From Martelella endophytica (GTDB lineage Bacteria > Pseudomonadota > Alphaproteobacteria > Rhizobiales > Rhizobiaceae): a stretch of 64,000 bases of DNA. A model generated the notes under the pieces. That model had not been told where the DNA came from and ran no database searches. It worked only from the letters and a program-made list of their open reading frames with translations. Both the position numbers and the translations under genes were made by a program. Within the stretch, counting starts at the first letter, position 1; the number at the start of each line of letters is the position of its first letter. The stretch covers positions 4,619,818-4,683,817 of the forward strand of contig NZ_CP010803.1 of assembly GCF_000960975.1 (NCBI RefSeq), read 5' to 3'. Shown piece after piece: positions 9,922-17,827 of the stretch.

Positions 9922-10056
9922 GGGTTTATCCGGACGATTGCGAAACAGAGGCGGACTTTCGAGAATAGATCGTCCGCTTGATCACGACTATCTCTTCATC
10001 ACTGGAAAATCAACTGTCGGGCTCATGCAGTGCCGACGCATGAAAGAGGTGAATCC

Positions 10057-10941
10057 ATGATCGTCATAACAGCCCCGACAAGCCGCATCGGTCACCAGCT
10101 CCTGCCCTTGCTGCTCTCTGCAGGCGCCTCCGTCCGCGTGATCGTGCGCGATGCCGGAAAGCTGCCAGCCGAAATCCGCGACCGGGTTGACGTTATCGAA
10201 GGCAGCCACGGCGACCGAGCGACGCTCGACAGCGCCCTTGCCGGCGCAACGCGGCTCTTCTGGCTGTGCCCAGCCGATCCGCAAGCCGAAACGCTGGAAG
10301 CGGCCTATACCGGCTTCACCCGCCCGGCCGCTGAGGCAATCGTTGCGCATGGCGTGGCGCGCGTCGTCAATATCAGCGCCCTTGGCCGCGGTACGCCTTA
10401 CGCGGACCGCGCAGGTTATGTCACGGCATCGCTTGCCATGGACGATCAGCTGGCGGCAACCGGCGCCCACTTCCGCGCGCTTGCCCTGCCCTCCTTCATG
10501 GACAATCTCCTGTGGCAATTGCCGGTGATGCGCGAGAAGGGCATGGTCTTCTCTTCCCTTCCGGGCGACCTGGAACTGCCGACCTGCTCGGTCAGCGATA
10601 TCGCGGCCGCTGCCGCCCGTCTCCTGCTTGACGACAGCTGGGAGGGCACGGGCGAGGTGCCAGTGCTTGGGCCGGAGAACCTGTCCGTGAACCAGCAAGT
10701 GGAGATCATGAGTGCGGTTCTTGGAAAGACCATCCGCGCTGCACACGTCTCGCTCAAGGATCAAAACGCCATGTTGGTTGGCAGGGGCTTCAGCCAGGCC
10801 ATGGCCGACGGCATGACGGACATGTGGCGCGCCAAGGCAGAGGGCCTCGATCTCGGCGTGGAGCGCAACGCCGAAACCGCCTCGCCCACGACATTCCGAG
10901 CGTGGTGCGAGACGACATTGAAGCCGGCCTTCGCCGGCTGA
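10057..10941 (+). CDS. NmrA-like NAD(P)-binding oxidoreductase or sensor
   Basis: The 294-residue protein has an N-terminal Rossmann strand MIVITAPTSRIGHQLLPLL, in which the usual GxxGxxG loop is changed to TAPTSRIG. It then shows GASVRVIVRDAGKL, VVNISALGRG and the C-terminal part typical of NmrA/HSCARG-like atypical short-chain dehydrogenases. These proteins bind NAD(P)(H) and act either as quinone reductases or as redox sensors. The start at 10057 is preferred over 10030 because GAAAGAGG lies a few bases upstream. It is divergent from the AraC regulator and convergent with an MFS exporter gene. Confidence 0.82.
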   Translation: MIVITAPTSRIGHQLLPLLLSAGASVRVIVRDAGKLPAEIRDRVDVIEGSHGDRATLDSALAGATRLFWLCPADPQAETLEAAYTGFTRPAAEAIVAHGVARVVNISALGRGTPYADRAGYVTASLAMDDQLAATGAHFRALALPSFMDNLLWQLPVMREKGMVFSSLPGDLELPTCSVSDIAAAAARLLLDDSWEGTGEVPVLGPENLSVNQQVEIMSAVLGKTIRAAHVSLKDQNAMLVGRGFSQAMADGMTDMWRAKAEGLDLGVERNAETASPTTFRAWCETTLKPAFAG

Positions 10942-10994
10942 GGAAACCACGGTGCGGCGCGGCCCCCCGCCGCGCCGGCCACCCTGTCAAAGGC

Positions 10995-12194
10995 TCAGTC
11001 GTGCGTTCCGTACTTGCGAAAGAGCGCAGCCGCAGCGGCCATCAGGGCGACGATTCCGCCATAGACGATGACCGTCGCATCGAGGCCGAAGATCGGCAGT
11101 GCGAGGCCCGCGAGCACCGCCGGCACGCCGAAGGCGAGGTAGCTGAGGGTGAACAGCGAGGCAAAGAGCTCGCTGCGCTCGTCCGGTGCGGCGAGCGGAC
11201 CGAGTGTGCGCATCACCCCGTAGAAGCAGGCGCCGAAGCCCGCCCCGCCTGCAGCCAGCGCCGCGAGGTAGAGCGCGAAGAGGTGACCGGCGATGGCAAT
11301 GAGCGTCACCACCGTTCCGATGGCCAGCACGCTTGCGCCGATAAGCGTCGGGCGCCGCGGTGCATGCCGGGTCGCAAAAAGCGTGGCCGCAGCGCCCCCA
11401 CCCGCCATCAGCGTCACCACCAGTCCCTGCAGGACGAAATCCGTATGTCCGAAGATCGACGACACGATCGCCGGGCCGAGCGAAAGGTAGAGCCCGCCCG
11501 TGGCCCAGCCGGCAAAGATCGCCGGTGCGCCGCGCCAGAAGGCGCCGCGGGCCCGCGGCGGCACGCCGAGGCGCGGTGTCAGCGAACGCAGCAGTCCTTC
11601 ATGCCGCGGCGCGGTTTCCGGCTGCAGCCAGACAATGAACACGAAAACCAGCGACATGCCGACGATGCCGCCGAACACCTCCGCTTTCGGCGCCCCGCCG
11701 AAATCCATGACCAGACCGGCGGCCAGGGAGCCGATCGCCAGCCCGCCGAGCGGCAGCACCGCATTGCAGATGGCCGCAAGCCCAGGCATCGCGGCCGGTT
11801 CGAGATCGACGATGGTGGCGGGAAGCGTGGACAACAGCAGACCACAGCCAATCCCCTGAATGACGCGCGCGACAAGCAGGCCGGTGACGTCGGAGGCGGT
11901 GGCGAAGATCAGGGCCGAAAGGCCGAGGATGAAGAACCCGGCCGACAACACCGGCCGCCTGCCGATATGATCCGAAAGTGACCCCGCGATCAGCAGCGTC
12001 AGCAGCAGGGCCACGGCGTAGATGGCGAAGATCGCCGTCATCATCGCCGATGAAAAGCCCAACTCCTGTTTCAGAACGGGATAGAATGGCGAAGGCGCGC
12101 TGGCCGTTGCCATCATCACGGCGCTGCCCGCCATCATGATCCAGAAGCCGCTGCGGGCCCGAATGGGGCTGGCGATTGAGAGTGTATCCGACAT
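10995..12194 (-). CDS. MFS transporter (drug/metabolite exporter type)
   Basis: The 399-residue inner-membrane protein has about twelve hydrophobic helices and an MFS loop-2/3 signature (SLSDHIGRRPVLSAGFFILG near residue 75). The helix pairs IQGIGCGLLLSTLPATIVDL and VMRTLGPLAAPDERSELFA fit proton-coupled exporters. The substrate cannot be told from sequence. It is divergent from an ArsR repressor that starts 109 bp away, with two dyads in the shared promoter region, so derepression by a toxic compound or metal is a fair inference. Confidence 0.87.
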   Translation of the reverse strand: MSDTLSIASPIRARSGFWIMMAGSAVMMATASAPSPFYPVLKQELGFSSAMMTAIFAIYAVALLLTLLIAGSLSDHIGRRPVLSAGFFILGLSALIFATASDVTGLLVARVIQGIGCGLLLSTLPATIVDLEPAAMPGLAAICNAVLPLGGLAIGSLAAGLVMDFGGAPKAEVFGGIVGMSLVFVFIVWLQPETAPRHEGLLRSLTPRLGVPPRARGAFWRGAPAIFAGWATGGLYLSLGPAIVSSIFGHTDFVLQGLVVTLMAGGGAAATLFATRHAPRRPTLIGASVLAIGTVVTLIAIAGHLFALYLAALAAGGAGFGACFYGVMRTLGPLAAPDERSELFASLFTLSYLAFGVPAVLAGLALPIFGLDATVIVYGGIVALMAAAAALFRKYGTHD

Positions 12195-12239
12195 GAAAGC
12201 TCCATCGGGTTTGCGTGCGGCTCAGCGTCCGACACAAAT

Positions 12240-12286
12240 GGTTCCAAATTTTTCGAACCTTTTATTACTGTCAATCACGCGACAGT
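12240..12286. promoter_or_regulatory. Two dyad operators between MFS gene and arsR
   Basis: First dyad at 12240-12259: GGTTC, then CAAATTTTTC, then GAACC, symmetric except for one C/C pair. Second dyad at 12267-12286: ACTGTC, 8 bases, GACAGT. Both lie in the 109-bp divergent promoter region and are good candidates for sites bound by the ArsR-family protein encoded next to them. Confidence 0.55.
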
Positions 12287-12303
12287 TCAACTATATTCGA
12301 ACC

Positions 12304-12627
12304 ATGAAAACGCCGACCCACCTCACCGAACTGCCGCATCCAGAACCGGAAGAGCTTGCGCTGACGCAGGTCCTGTTCGCGCTCAGCGATCCGGGACGTC
12401 TGGAGATCGTGCGGCAGATTGCGGACGGCCCCATGGAAATGGCGCAATGCCTGTGCGACCCGTCCATGCCGAAATCGACCAAATCCCATCTGATGAAGGT
12501 GTTGCGTGAATCCGGCATCGTCCGCAATGAGCCGTTCGGCCGCGGACGGTTGCTCACGCTTCGACGCGAAGACCTCGACGCCCGCTTCCCGGGACTGATC
12601 GACGCCGTCCTGAAGGGCGAAGGCTAA
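12304..12627 (+). CDS. ArsR family transcriptional regulator
   Basis: The 107-residue winged-helix protein has LFALSDPGRLEIVRQIAD (first helices), SMPKSTKSHLMKVLRESGIV (recognition helix) and the wing FGRGRLLTLRREDL, followed by LDARFPGLIDAVL. The segment MAQCLCDPSMP carries two cysteines ahead of the recognition helix, but in CLC rather than the classic ELCVCDL order, so metal sensing is uncertain. ATG 12304 is chosen because it gives the family length and falls just after the dyads. It is divergent from an MFS exporter and convergent with a marR gene. Confidence 0.88.
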   Translation: MKTPTHLTELPHPEPEELALTQVLFALSDPGRLEIVRQIADGPMEMAQCLCDPSMPKSTKSHLMKVLRESGIVRNEPFGRGRLLTLRREDLDARFPGLIDAVLKGEG

Positions 12628-12718
12628 GTCAACTGAAGTGGGTACCGGCTCAACGTCCGGAATTGCTCAATCACAAAGAGATAGAGCGTGTTCGCGTTTC
12701 GAAGATAGGCGGAAACGT

Positions 12719-13189
12719 TCAGTCGCTCTTTGGCGGCTCGTCCGGTCGGCCCAGCCGGTCATAGAGGGCCTCATTGAACTGCCCGAGATAAGCGGCAAAT
12801 CGGGTAACGTCACTCTCCTCCCAGCCGGAGACGAGCCTGGCGATGCGACGGGTGCGGGCGTCGCGCATGGCCTCCGCCAGTGCCGCCCCTTCCGCGGTGC
12901 GGGCGACAAGGGCACTGCGGCGATCGTCAGGATCGGCCTGCCTGGTCACGAGACCGCGTTCCTCCATCGCCGAGACCTGCCGGGTCACCGTCGTCGCATC
13001 AAGGGCGAGGATATGCGAAAGCGCACTCACCTTGCGCGGCCCCTCGGCAAGCTGCAGCAGCAGCAGATAGTGCGATCGTTCAAGCGGATAGATACGCCGG
13101 CGGTTCAGGGCTTCCAACAGCCGCGCCAGCACCGCCATCTCCTGCTCGAGTTCGGCGGCGCCCGAACCGGTCACGTTTTCCAAAGTCAA
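12719..13189 (-). CDS. MarR family transcriptional regulator
   Basis: The 156-residue product has the MarR winged helix: LERSHYLLLLQLAEGPRKVS, ILALDATTVTRQVSAMEERG as recognition helix, and the wing LVTRQADPDDRRSALVARTA. Flanking helices would form the dimer interface. It is divergent from the MFS-Usp fusion gene. The 108-bp gap carries a strong nested dyad at 13247-13277, so it most likely represses both its own gene and the exporter. The inducer is unknown. Confidence 0.9.
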   Translation of the reverse strand: MTLENVTGSGAAELEQEMAVLARLLEALNRRRIYPLERSHYLLLLQLAEGPRKVSALSHILALDATTVTRQVSAMEERGLVTRQADPDDRRSALVARTAEGAALAEAMRDARTRRIARLVSGWEESDVTRFAAYLGQFNEALYDRLGRPDEPPKSD

Positions 13190-13246
13190 ACCTCCTCGAC
13201 ATTCACCTGAACCGCTCTAGTCCTGTTGCGGAGGCAGGTCAACGGG

Positions 13247-13277
13247 TGTATGCATTATACAGTATATGCATCATACA
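13247..13277. promoter_or_regulatory. Nested dyad operator between marR and MFS-Usp gene
   Basis: Outer arms TGTATG (13247-13252) and CATACA (13272-13277); inner arms TGCAT (13251-13255) and ATGCA (13266-13270); central TATAC-A-GTATA (13256-13266). It ends 20 bp before the exporter start codon. The AT-rich dyad of about 30 bp fits two MarR dimers or one extended site overlapping the promoter. Confidence 0.6.
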
Positions 13278-13297
13278 CATTAACCGAAAGACCGCAC

Positions 13298-14881
13298 ATG
13301 AGCGCCGCCGCACCAAATTTCCTCAACCAGCCCAAGGCCGTTTGGGCGACCGCCTTTGCCTGCGTTGTCGGCTTCATGTCGATCGGCCTCGTTGACCCGA
13401 TCCTGACGTCGATCGCCAAGGGGCTCGACGCCTCACCCTCAGACGTCTCGATGCTGTTCACCAGCTATTTCTTCGTCACCTCGGTCATGATGCTGGTGAC
13501 CGGTTTCGTGAGCAGCCGCATCGGCGGACCAAAGACGCTGCTGCTCGGCGCAGCGCTGATCGTCGTCTTCTCCGCGCTGGCCGGGCTTTCGACATCCGTC
13601 GGCGAACTCGTGCTGTTCCGCGCCGGCTGGGGCCTCGGCAACGCCTTCTTCGTCGTGACGGCGCTTTCCGTCATCGTCGCCTCCTCGCGCGGCGGCATGG
13701 GAGCCGCGATCCTGATGTACGAGGCGGCTCTCGGCCTCGGCATCTCGGTCGGGCCACTGCTGGGGGCGCTGCTCGGCGGCATGTCGTGGCGCTATCCCTT
13801 CTTCGGAACCGCAACGCTGATGGCGATCGGCTTCATCGCGATCTTCTTCCTGCTGCCGCCGATGCCGAAACCGGAGAAGAAGATCGCAATCTCTGCGCCG
13901 ATCCGCGCACTGGGCCATGGCGGGCTGCGCACCGCGGCGATCGCGGCGTTCTTCTACAATTACGGCTTCTTCACCGTGCTCGCCTTCGTGCCCTTCGTGC
14001 TCGACATGTCGGCCCATGCCATCGGCCTCATCTTCTTCGGCTGGGGTCTGCTGCTCGCCTTGTTTTCGGTGCTGATCGCGCCGCGGCTGCAGGCGCGCTT
14101 CTCCACGGTCCAGATCCTCGCCGGCAGCATGCTGATCCTGGCGGTGCTGCTGCTGGTCATGGCCTTTGGCTCGATCCCGGTGATTGCGGCCTGCGTCATC
14201 ATCTCCGGCGCGTTGATGGGGGTCTGCAACACCGTCTTCACTGAGCTTGCGCTCGGCGTTTCCGACAGCCCGCGCCCGGTGGCCTCCGCCGGCTATAACT
14301 TCGTGCGCTGGTTTGCCGGCGTCATCGCCCCCTTCGCCGCCCCACATCTTGCCGAAAGCTTCGGCACCGCCTCAGCCTTCTATGTGGCCGTGGTGGCGGC
14401 ACTGGCTTCCGCGCTGGTGCTCTACATGCGTCGCGACACGCTGAAGGAGAAGGACGAAACGGAGACCGCTGCTGCGCCCGTTGGCGTCGTCCTGTCGCTT
14501 GCCGGCGACGCACACGACCAGGCCGTCATCGCCCGCGCAGCCAAGCTCGGCCGCGATGAAAACCTCACAGTCCATGTGCTCCATGTCCGGACCTTCGAGG
14601 TGATCGACGGCAATGCCGCCGCCGTGGAGGACAAAGCATCGGCAGAAGCACTGCTGGCGGAAGCGATCGCCGCGCTCAAGGCCCGCGACGTTACCGCCGA
14701 CGGTGAGCTGATCGAAGCGGCTGCCGCTCACCTCGCACCCGCCATCGACACGCGGCTGAAGGTACTCCGGCCGCGCTATGTCGTGATCGGCCACGGCGCC
14801 GGCGGCGATCTCAGCCACGGCAGCACGGTCCGCAGCCTTGTGCACGGCATGCCTGCCGGCCCGGAACTGGTGCTCGTCTGA
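13298..14881 (+). CDS. MFS transporter fused to a C-terminal universal-stress-protein-like domain
   Basis: Residues 1 to about 385 form a twelve-helix MFS exporter (GFMSIGLVDPILTSIAKGLD; FVSSRIGGPKTLLLGAALIV as loop 2/3; NFVRWFAGVIAPFAAP). After a charged linker, residues about 395-527 read as a Usp domain: VVLSLAGDAHDQAVIARAAK, LTVHVLHVR, then YVVIGHGAGGDLSHGSTVRS and PAGPELVLV, matching the nucleotide-binding loop and last strand of UspA folds. At 527 residues it is about 130 longer than a plain MFS protein. Start 13298 is taken because it begins at MSAAAPNFLNQPKAVWATAF; longer frames would cover the operator. Substrate and the role of the Usp part are unknown. Confidence 0.85.
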   Translation: MSAAAPNFLNQPKAVWATAFACVVGFMSIGLVDPILTSIAKGLDASPSDVSMLFTSYFFVTSVMMLVTGFVSSRIGGPKTLLLGAALIVVFSALAGLSTSVGELVLFRAGWGLGNAFFVVTALSVIVASSRGGMGAAILMYEAALGLGISVGPLLGALLGGMSWRYPFFGTATLMAIGFIAIFFLLPPMPKPEKKIAISAPIRALGHGGLRTAAIAAFFYNYGFFTVLAFVPFVLDMSAHAIGLIFFGWGLLLALFSVLIAPRLQARFSTVQILAGSMLILAVLLLVMAFGSIPVIAACVIISGALMGVCNTVFTELALGVSDSPRPVASAGYNFVRWFAGVIAPFAAPHLAESFGTASAFYVAVVAALASALVLYMRRDTLKEKDETETAAAPVGVVLSLAGDAHDQAVIARAAKLGRDENLTVHVLHVRTFEVIDGNAAAVEDKASAEALLAEAIAALKARDVTADGELIEAAAAHLAPAIDTRLKVLRPRYVVIGHGAGGDLSHGSTVRSLVHGMPAGPELVLV

Positions 14882-15117
14882 GGGGGGGAGTCGCTTATGC
14901 TGCAACGCAGCATTCTATCTCAAGGGTGCCATCAGCCAATGGCGGTGGCCCCTCAAAAATCATGACCTCAGATCATGCAGTTTTACTGGACGGAATAGCG
15001 TTGCGACGATATGGCGTAATGGCTGACTGAGCGGAGCGTGCGGCGCCAAAAGCCCTTGCACCGGGTCGGCAAGCTTCTTCGCACCTGCAACACGACGCCA
15101 GACAGAAAGACCCGCCC
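14882..15117. other. Intergenic region with hairpin after MFS-Usp gene
   Basis: A 7-bp hairpin (ATGCTGC, AAC, GCAGCAT at 14897-14913) lies 16 bp past the exporter stop and may end that transcript, although no T run follows. The rest should hold the promoter of the next rightward gene. No short gene is visible. Confidence 0.4.
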
Positions 15118-16080
15118 ATGCATGCCGAAGGTGCGACCGCCGCCACCGCCGACCACACCATACGCGGTGTCGTTCTGAGTTTCATATCATTTGCCGCCTT
15201 CTCCTTCAGCGATGCCTGCGTCAAGATGCTTGAGGGCGGGTTGCCGGCCTATGAGGCCGCCTTCTTCGGCGCCCTGTTCGCCTTTGCCGCCCTGCCCTTC
15301 ATCATGAAACGCGGCGACCGGCTGAGCGACATCGTGCGCACCGGCAACCGGCCGCTGTGGCTATTGCGCTTCATCGCCTATCCCGTCGGCGTCATCGGCT
15401 CGGTCACCGCCTTCACGCATCTCTCGATGGCTGAAGCCTTCGTGCTGATCTTTCTGCAGCCCGCCTATGTCACCGTCATGTCGATGGTGTTCCTCAAGGA
15501 ACAGGTCGGCTACAGGCGCTGGCTGGCGGTGCTGGTCGGCTTCATCGGCGTGCTGATCGTGCTGCGGCCCGGCTTCCGCGAACTCTCGATCGGCCATCTG
15601 GGTGCGATCTTCGCCGGCCTCGGCGGCGCTGTCTCGGTCATCACCTATCGCATGTCCGGTTCGGACGAGAAGAAGATTTCGCTGTTCGGCGCTGGCGTGC
15701 TTGGTGCCGTCATCGTCTGCGGCGCGCTGACGCTCACCGATTTCCAGATGCCGGACGCGCGCCAGTGGCTGGCGCTTGCCGGCTACGGCCTGGTCGCGGC
15801 GATCGCCAATGTCATCCTGATGCAGGCCGCTCTCTACGCGCCCGCCAACCTGGTCGGCCCGACGCAATACAGCCAGATGCTCTGGGCGGTGTTCTTCGGC
15901 TACGTGTTCTTCGGCGATCGCATCGACGGCCCGATGATCGCCGGCATCATCCTCATCGTCGGCGCCGGCATGCTGACGCTGATGCGCGAACGAACCCGCG
16001 GAACCCCACTGCCCCCACCGATCCTTGCCGGCAACACGCAGGCGCCGATCGCGATGGAAGAGGAAGAGATGCAGCTCTGA
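15118..16080 (+). CDS. DMT superfamily (EamA) transporter
   Basis: The 320-residue inner-membrane protein has ten hydrophobic helices in two EamA repeats: first repeat about residues 15-150 (VLSFISFAAFSFSDACVKML, TAFTHLSMAEAFVLIFLQPA, VLVGFIGVLIVLRPGF), second about 160-295 (FAGLGGAVSVITYRMSG, LVGPTQYSQMLWAVFFGYVF, IIAGIILIVGAGMLTL). Such proteins export metabolites such as amino acids; no substrate can be assigned. ATG 15118 follows a GACAGAAAGA tract. Its neighbours are unrelated and there is no adjacent regulator. Confidence 0.88.
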   Translation: MHAEGATAATADHTIRGVVLSFISFAAFSFSDACVKMLEGGLPAYEAAFFGALFAFAALPFIMKRGDRLSDIVRTGNRPLWLLRFIAYPVGVIGSVTAFTHLSMAEAFVLIFLQPAYVTVMSMVFLKEQVGYRRWLAVLVGFIGVLIVLRPGFRELSIGHLGAIFAGLGGAVSVITYRMSGSDEKKISLFGAGVLGAVIVCGALTLTDFQMPDARQWLALAGYGLVAAIANVILMQAALYAPANLVGPTQYSQMLWAVFFGYVFFGDRIDGPMIAGIILIVGAGMLTLMRERTRGTPLPPPILAGNTQAPIAMEEEEMQL

Positions 16081-16206
16081 GGGGCAACCGGCAGCCTCGT
16101 CATGGCCGAGGCAACACGCCTGCCACCCATGGCTAATGGGCGTGACACCCACGATTGCTTACAGTAAGAGTATCAGCAACGATGCGCATCGGGGGAAGCT
16201 CGAACG

Positions 16207-17283
16207 ATGGGGAACGACGCTCACTTCCTTGATGGCGGTGGAGAAATGGCCGATGCGATCAGGTCTCACGACTGGTCCTCGACCGAGCTCGGACCACCGG
16301 AGGGCTGGCCATCCGCTCTCAAAACCGCTCTCAGCATGGCCCTTAATTCGAAGTTCCCGAAATGCATCGTCTGGGGTCCGGACCTGACCACCCTCTACAA
16401 CGATGCTTTCCGGCCGATCCTTGGAAAGAAGCCCTCGGCTCTCGGCAGGCCGTTCAGCGACGTCTGGAAGGAGGCCTGGCATGAGATCGGGCCGATTTGC
16501 GAACAGGCCTATGCGGGCGAAGCGACCTTCATCGAAGACTTCCCGCTCGTCATCGATCGCCACGGCTATCCGGAGCAGTGCTATTTCACCTTCTGCTACA
16601 GCCCAATCCGTGACGAGCATGGTGTGGTGAAGGGCATGATCGACACGGTGATCGAAACCACCAAGACCGTCGAGACGCAGCGCCAGACCTACCTTCTGGC
16701 CGGCGAACTCGAGCACCGGATCAAGAATACGATGGCGGTCATTTCCGCCATCGTCGGCCAGACGCTGGATTCGACCGGCCTGGAAGGACAGGCCAGGGCG
16801 TCGCTGACCCAGAGGATCGCCGCCCTTGCTGCCGCCCAGTCCTTGTTGAGCGGACAACATACCATCGGGGCGGATATTTCCGATGTCATCAAGCGCGCGC
16901 TGCTACCGTTTCGCACCGATACCGGCCGGTTTAGCATCGAGGGGCCAGCGGTTCAGCTCGGCCCCGGCCAGGCTCTGATGCTGTCGCTTGCGATCAACGA
17001 GCTGGCGACCAATGCGCTCAAATACGGCTCTCTTTCGTCCGCATCCGGAAAGGTCGCGATTGCATGGACCGGCTGCGACGCTGACGGGAAGGATGACTTT
17101 CTGCTGACGTGGGTGGAGCGGGGTGGCCCTGAGGTCGCCAGGCCGGAACGGCGCGGCTTTGGGTCACGCATCGTCGAGCAGGTGCTGGCGCAGGAGTTCC
17201 GCGGCAAAGCCGAGATTATCCACGATCCGGCCGGACTCCGGTTTGAACTCCGCACCAAGCTGGCGAACCTCAGTCAAGCCTGA
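16207..17283 (+). CDS. PAS-containing HWE-family sensor histidine kinase
   Basis: The 358-residue protein has no membrane helix, so it is probably a soluble sensor. An N-terminal PAS-like domain (WSSTELGPPEGWPSALKTAL to GVVKGMIDTVIETTKTVE, about residues 20-158) precedes the HWE kinase core. The H box ELEHRIKNTMAVISAIVGQT (about residues 170-190), N box NELATNALKYGSLS, the WVERGGP (WxE) motif and GFGSRIVEQVLAQEF identify the HWE class common in rhizobia. The N-terminal part resembles phytochrome-less PAS sensors of this class. No response regulator is next to it, so its partner is encoded elsewhere. Confidence 0.9.
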   Translation: MGNDAHFLDGGGEMADAIRSHDWSSTELGPPEGWPSALKTALSMALNSKFPKCIVWGPDLTTLYNDAFRPILGKKPSALGRPFSDVWKEAWHEIGPICEQAYAGEATFIEDFPLVIDRHGYPEQCYFTFCYSPIRDEHGVVKGMIDTVIETTKTVETQRQTYLLAGELEHRIKNTMAVISAIVGQTLDSTGLEGQARASLTQRIAALAAAQSLLSGQHTIGADISDVIKRALLPFRTDTGRFSIEGPAVQLGPGQALMLSLAINELATNALKYGSLSSASGKVAIAWTGCDADGKDDFLLTWVERGGPEVARPERRGFGSRIVEQVLAQEFRGKAEIIHDPAGLRFELRTKLANLSQA

Positions 17284-17321
17284 ACACGGGCCATCCTTCG
17301 CGATAAGCCGCCCCCCCCGGC

Positions 17322-17413
17322 CTAGCCCTTGAACTTGCCGTTGCGGGGGAAGCCCTTCGGGGCGATGCGGCCGGCCATGGCACGGTCGCCGCGCCATTCC
17401 ATCAGTTCTTCGG
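17322..17413 (-). pseudogene. Detached copy of the parC 3' end
   Basis: On the minus strand this fragment encodes the C-terminal ParC residues ending in FPRNGKFKG and then a TAG stop. Positions 17326-17413 match 17832-17919, the end of the intact parC, at 87 of 88 bases. The match stops abruptly at 17413/17919. The intact gene ends with a TGA in a different context, so the two copies have different sequence beyond the stop. Confidence 0.9.
17326..17413. repeat. Direct repeat, left copy (parC 3' end)
   Basis: 88-bp direct repeat, left copy, identical to 17832-17919 except at 17397 (T against C). The two copies are 506 bp apart and bracket a segment encoding one small membrane protein. The sequence left of each copy differs, which argues against simple tandem duplication. 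Confidence 0.95.
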
Positions 17414-17434
17414 AGACGCAGATATGCCAAAACT

Positions 17435-17692
17435 CTACATTCTGGATCTCTGCAGAGTAATAGCTATCTCTGAAAGAGTGCCGAGTATCAAAGCGATCGC
17501 CACCCCATAAAACCCCTGATCGATAGCCGCACCTGCGCTCGCATTACCCAAGTAGCGAGGCCCTAATACCTGTGCTGGGCCGATGACCCCAGCTGCAATT
17601 GAAAAGCCGATCACAATCCTCGATACAGAAATTATGAGGATGAGAAACGCTATGTAGCGAGTTGCACGTGAGAAAAACAATTCACCCCCCAT
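17435..17692 (-). CDS. Small membrane protein on the insert beside parC
   Basis: A product of about 85 residues with two hydrophobic segments ([20 protein letters not shown] and [20 protein letters not shown]) linked by a Gly/Pro-rich loop, ending in LQRSRM. No family is recognised. The frame is open to a GTG at 17773, but ATG 17692 gives a cleaner membrane protein; neither start has a strong ribosome site. The surrounding segment is visibly more AT-rich than its neighbours and lies between two copies of the parC 3' end, so it was probably acquired from elsewhere. Confidence 0.5.
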   Translation of the reverse strand: MGGELFFSRATRYIAFLILIISVSRIVIGFSIAAGVIGPAQVLGPRYLGNASAGAAIDQGFYGVAIALILGTLSEIAITLQRSRM

Positions 17693-17827
17693 TGTGCGCC
17701 ATCCAGACAGCGTCTGACGTCCGCGCGTCGCGGTAACGCAATCAGTGTAACACGCCGATGCCACCAAATACACTGTCTGGTTGCGGGTTTCAGTCCGGCT
17801 TTGAGCGCACTATCGCCCGTCGCCCCT

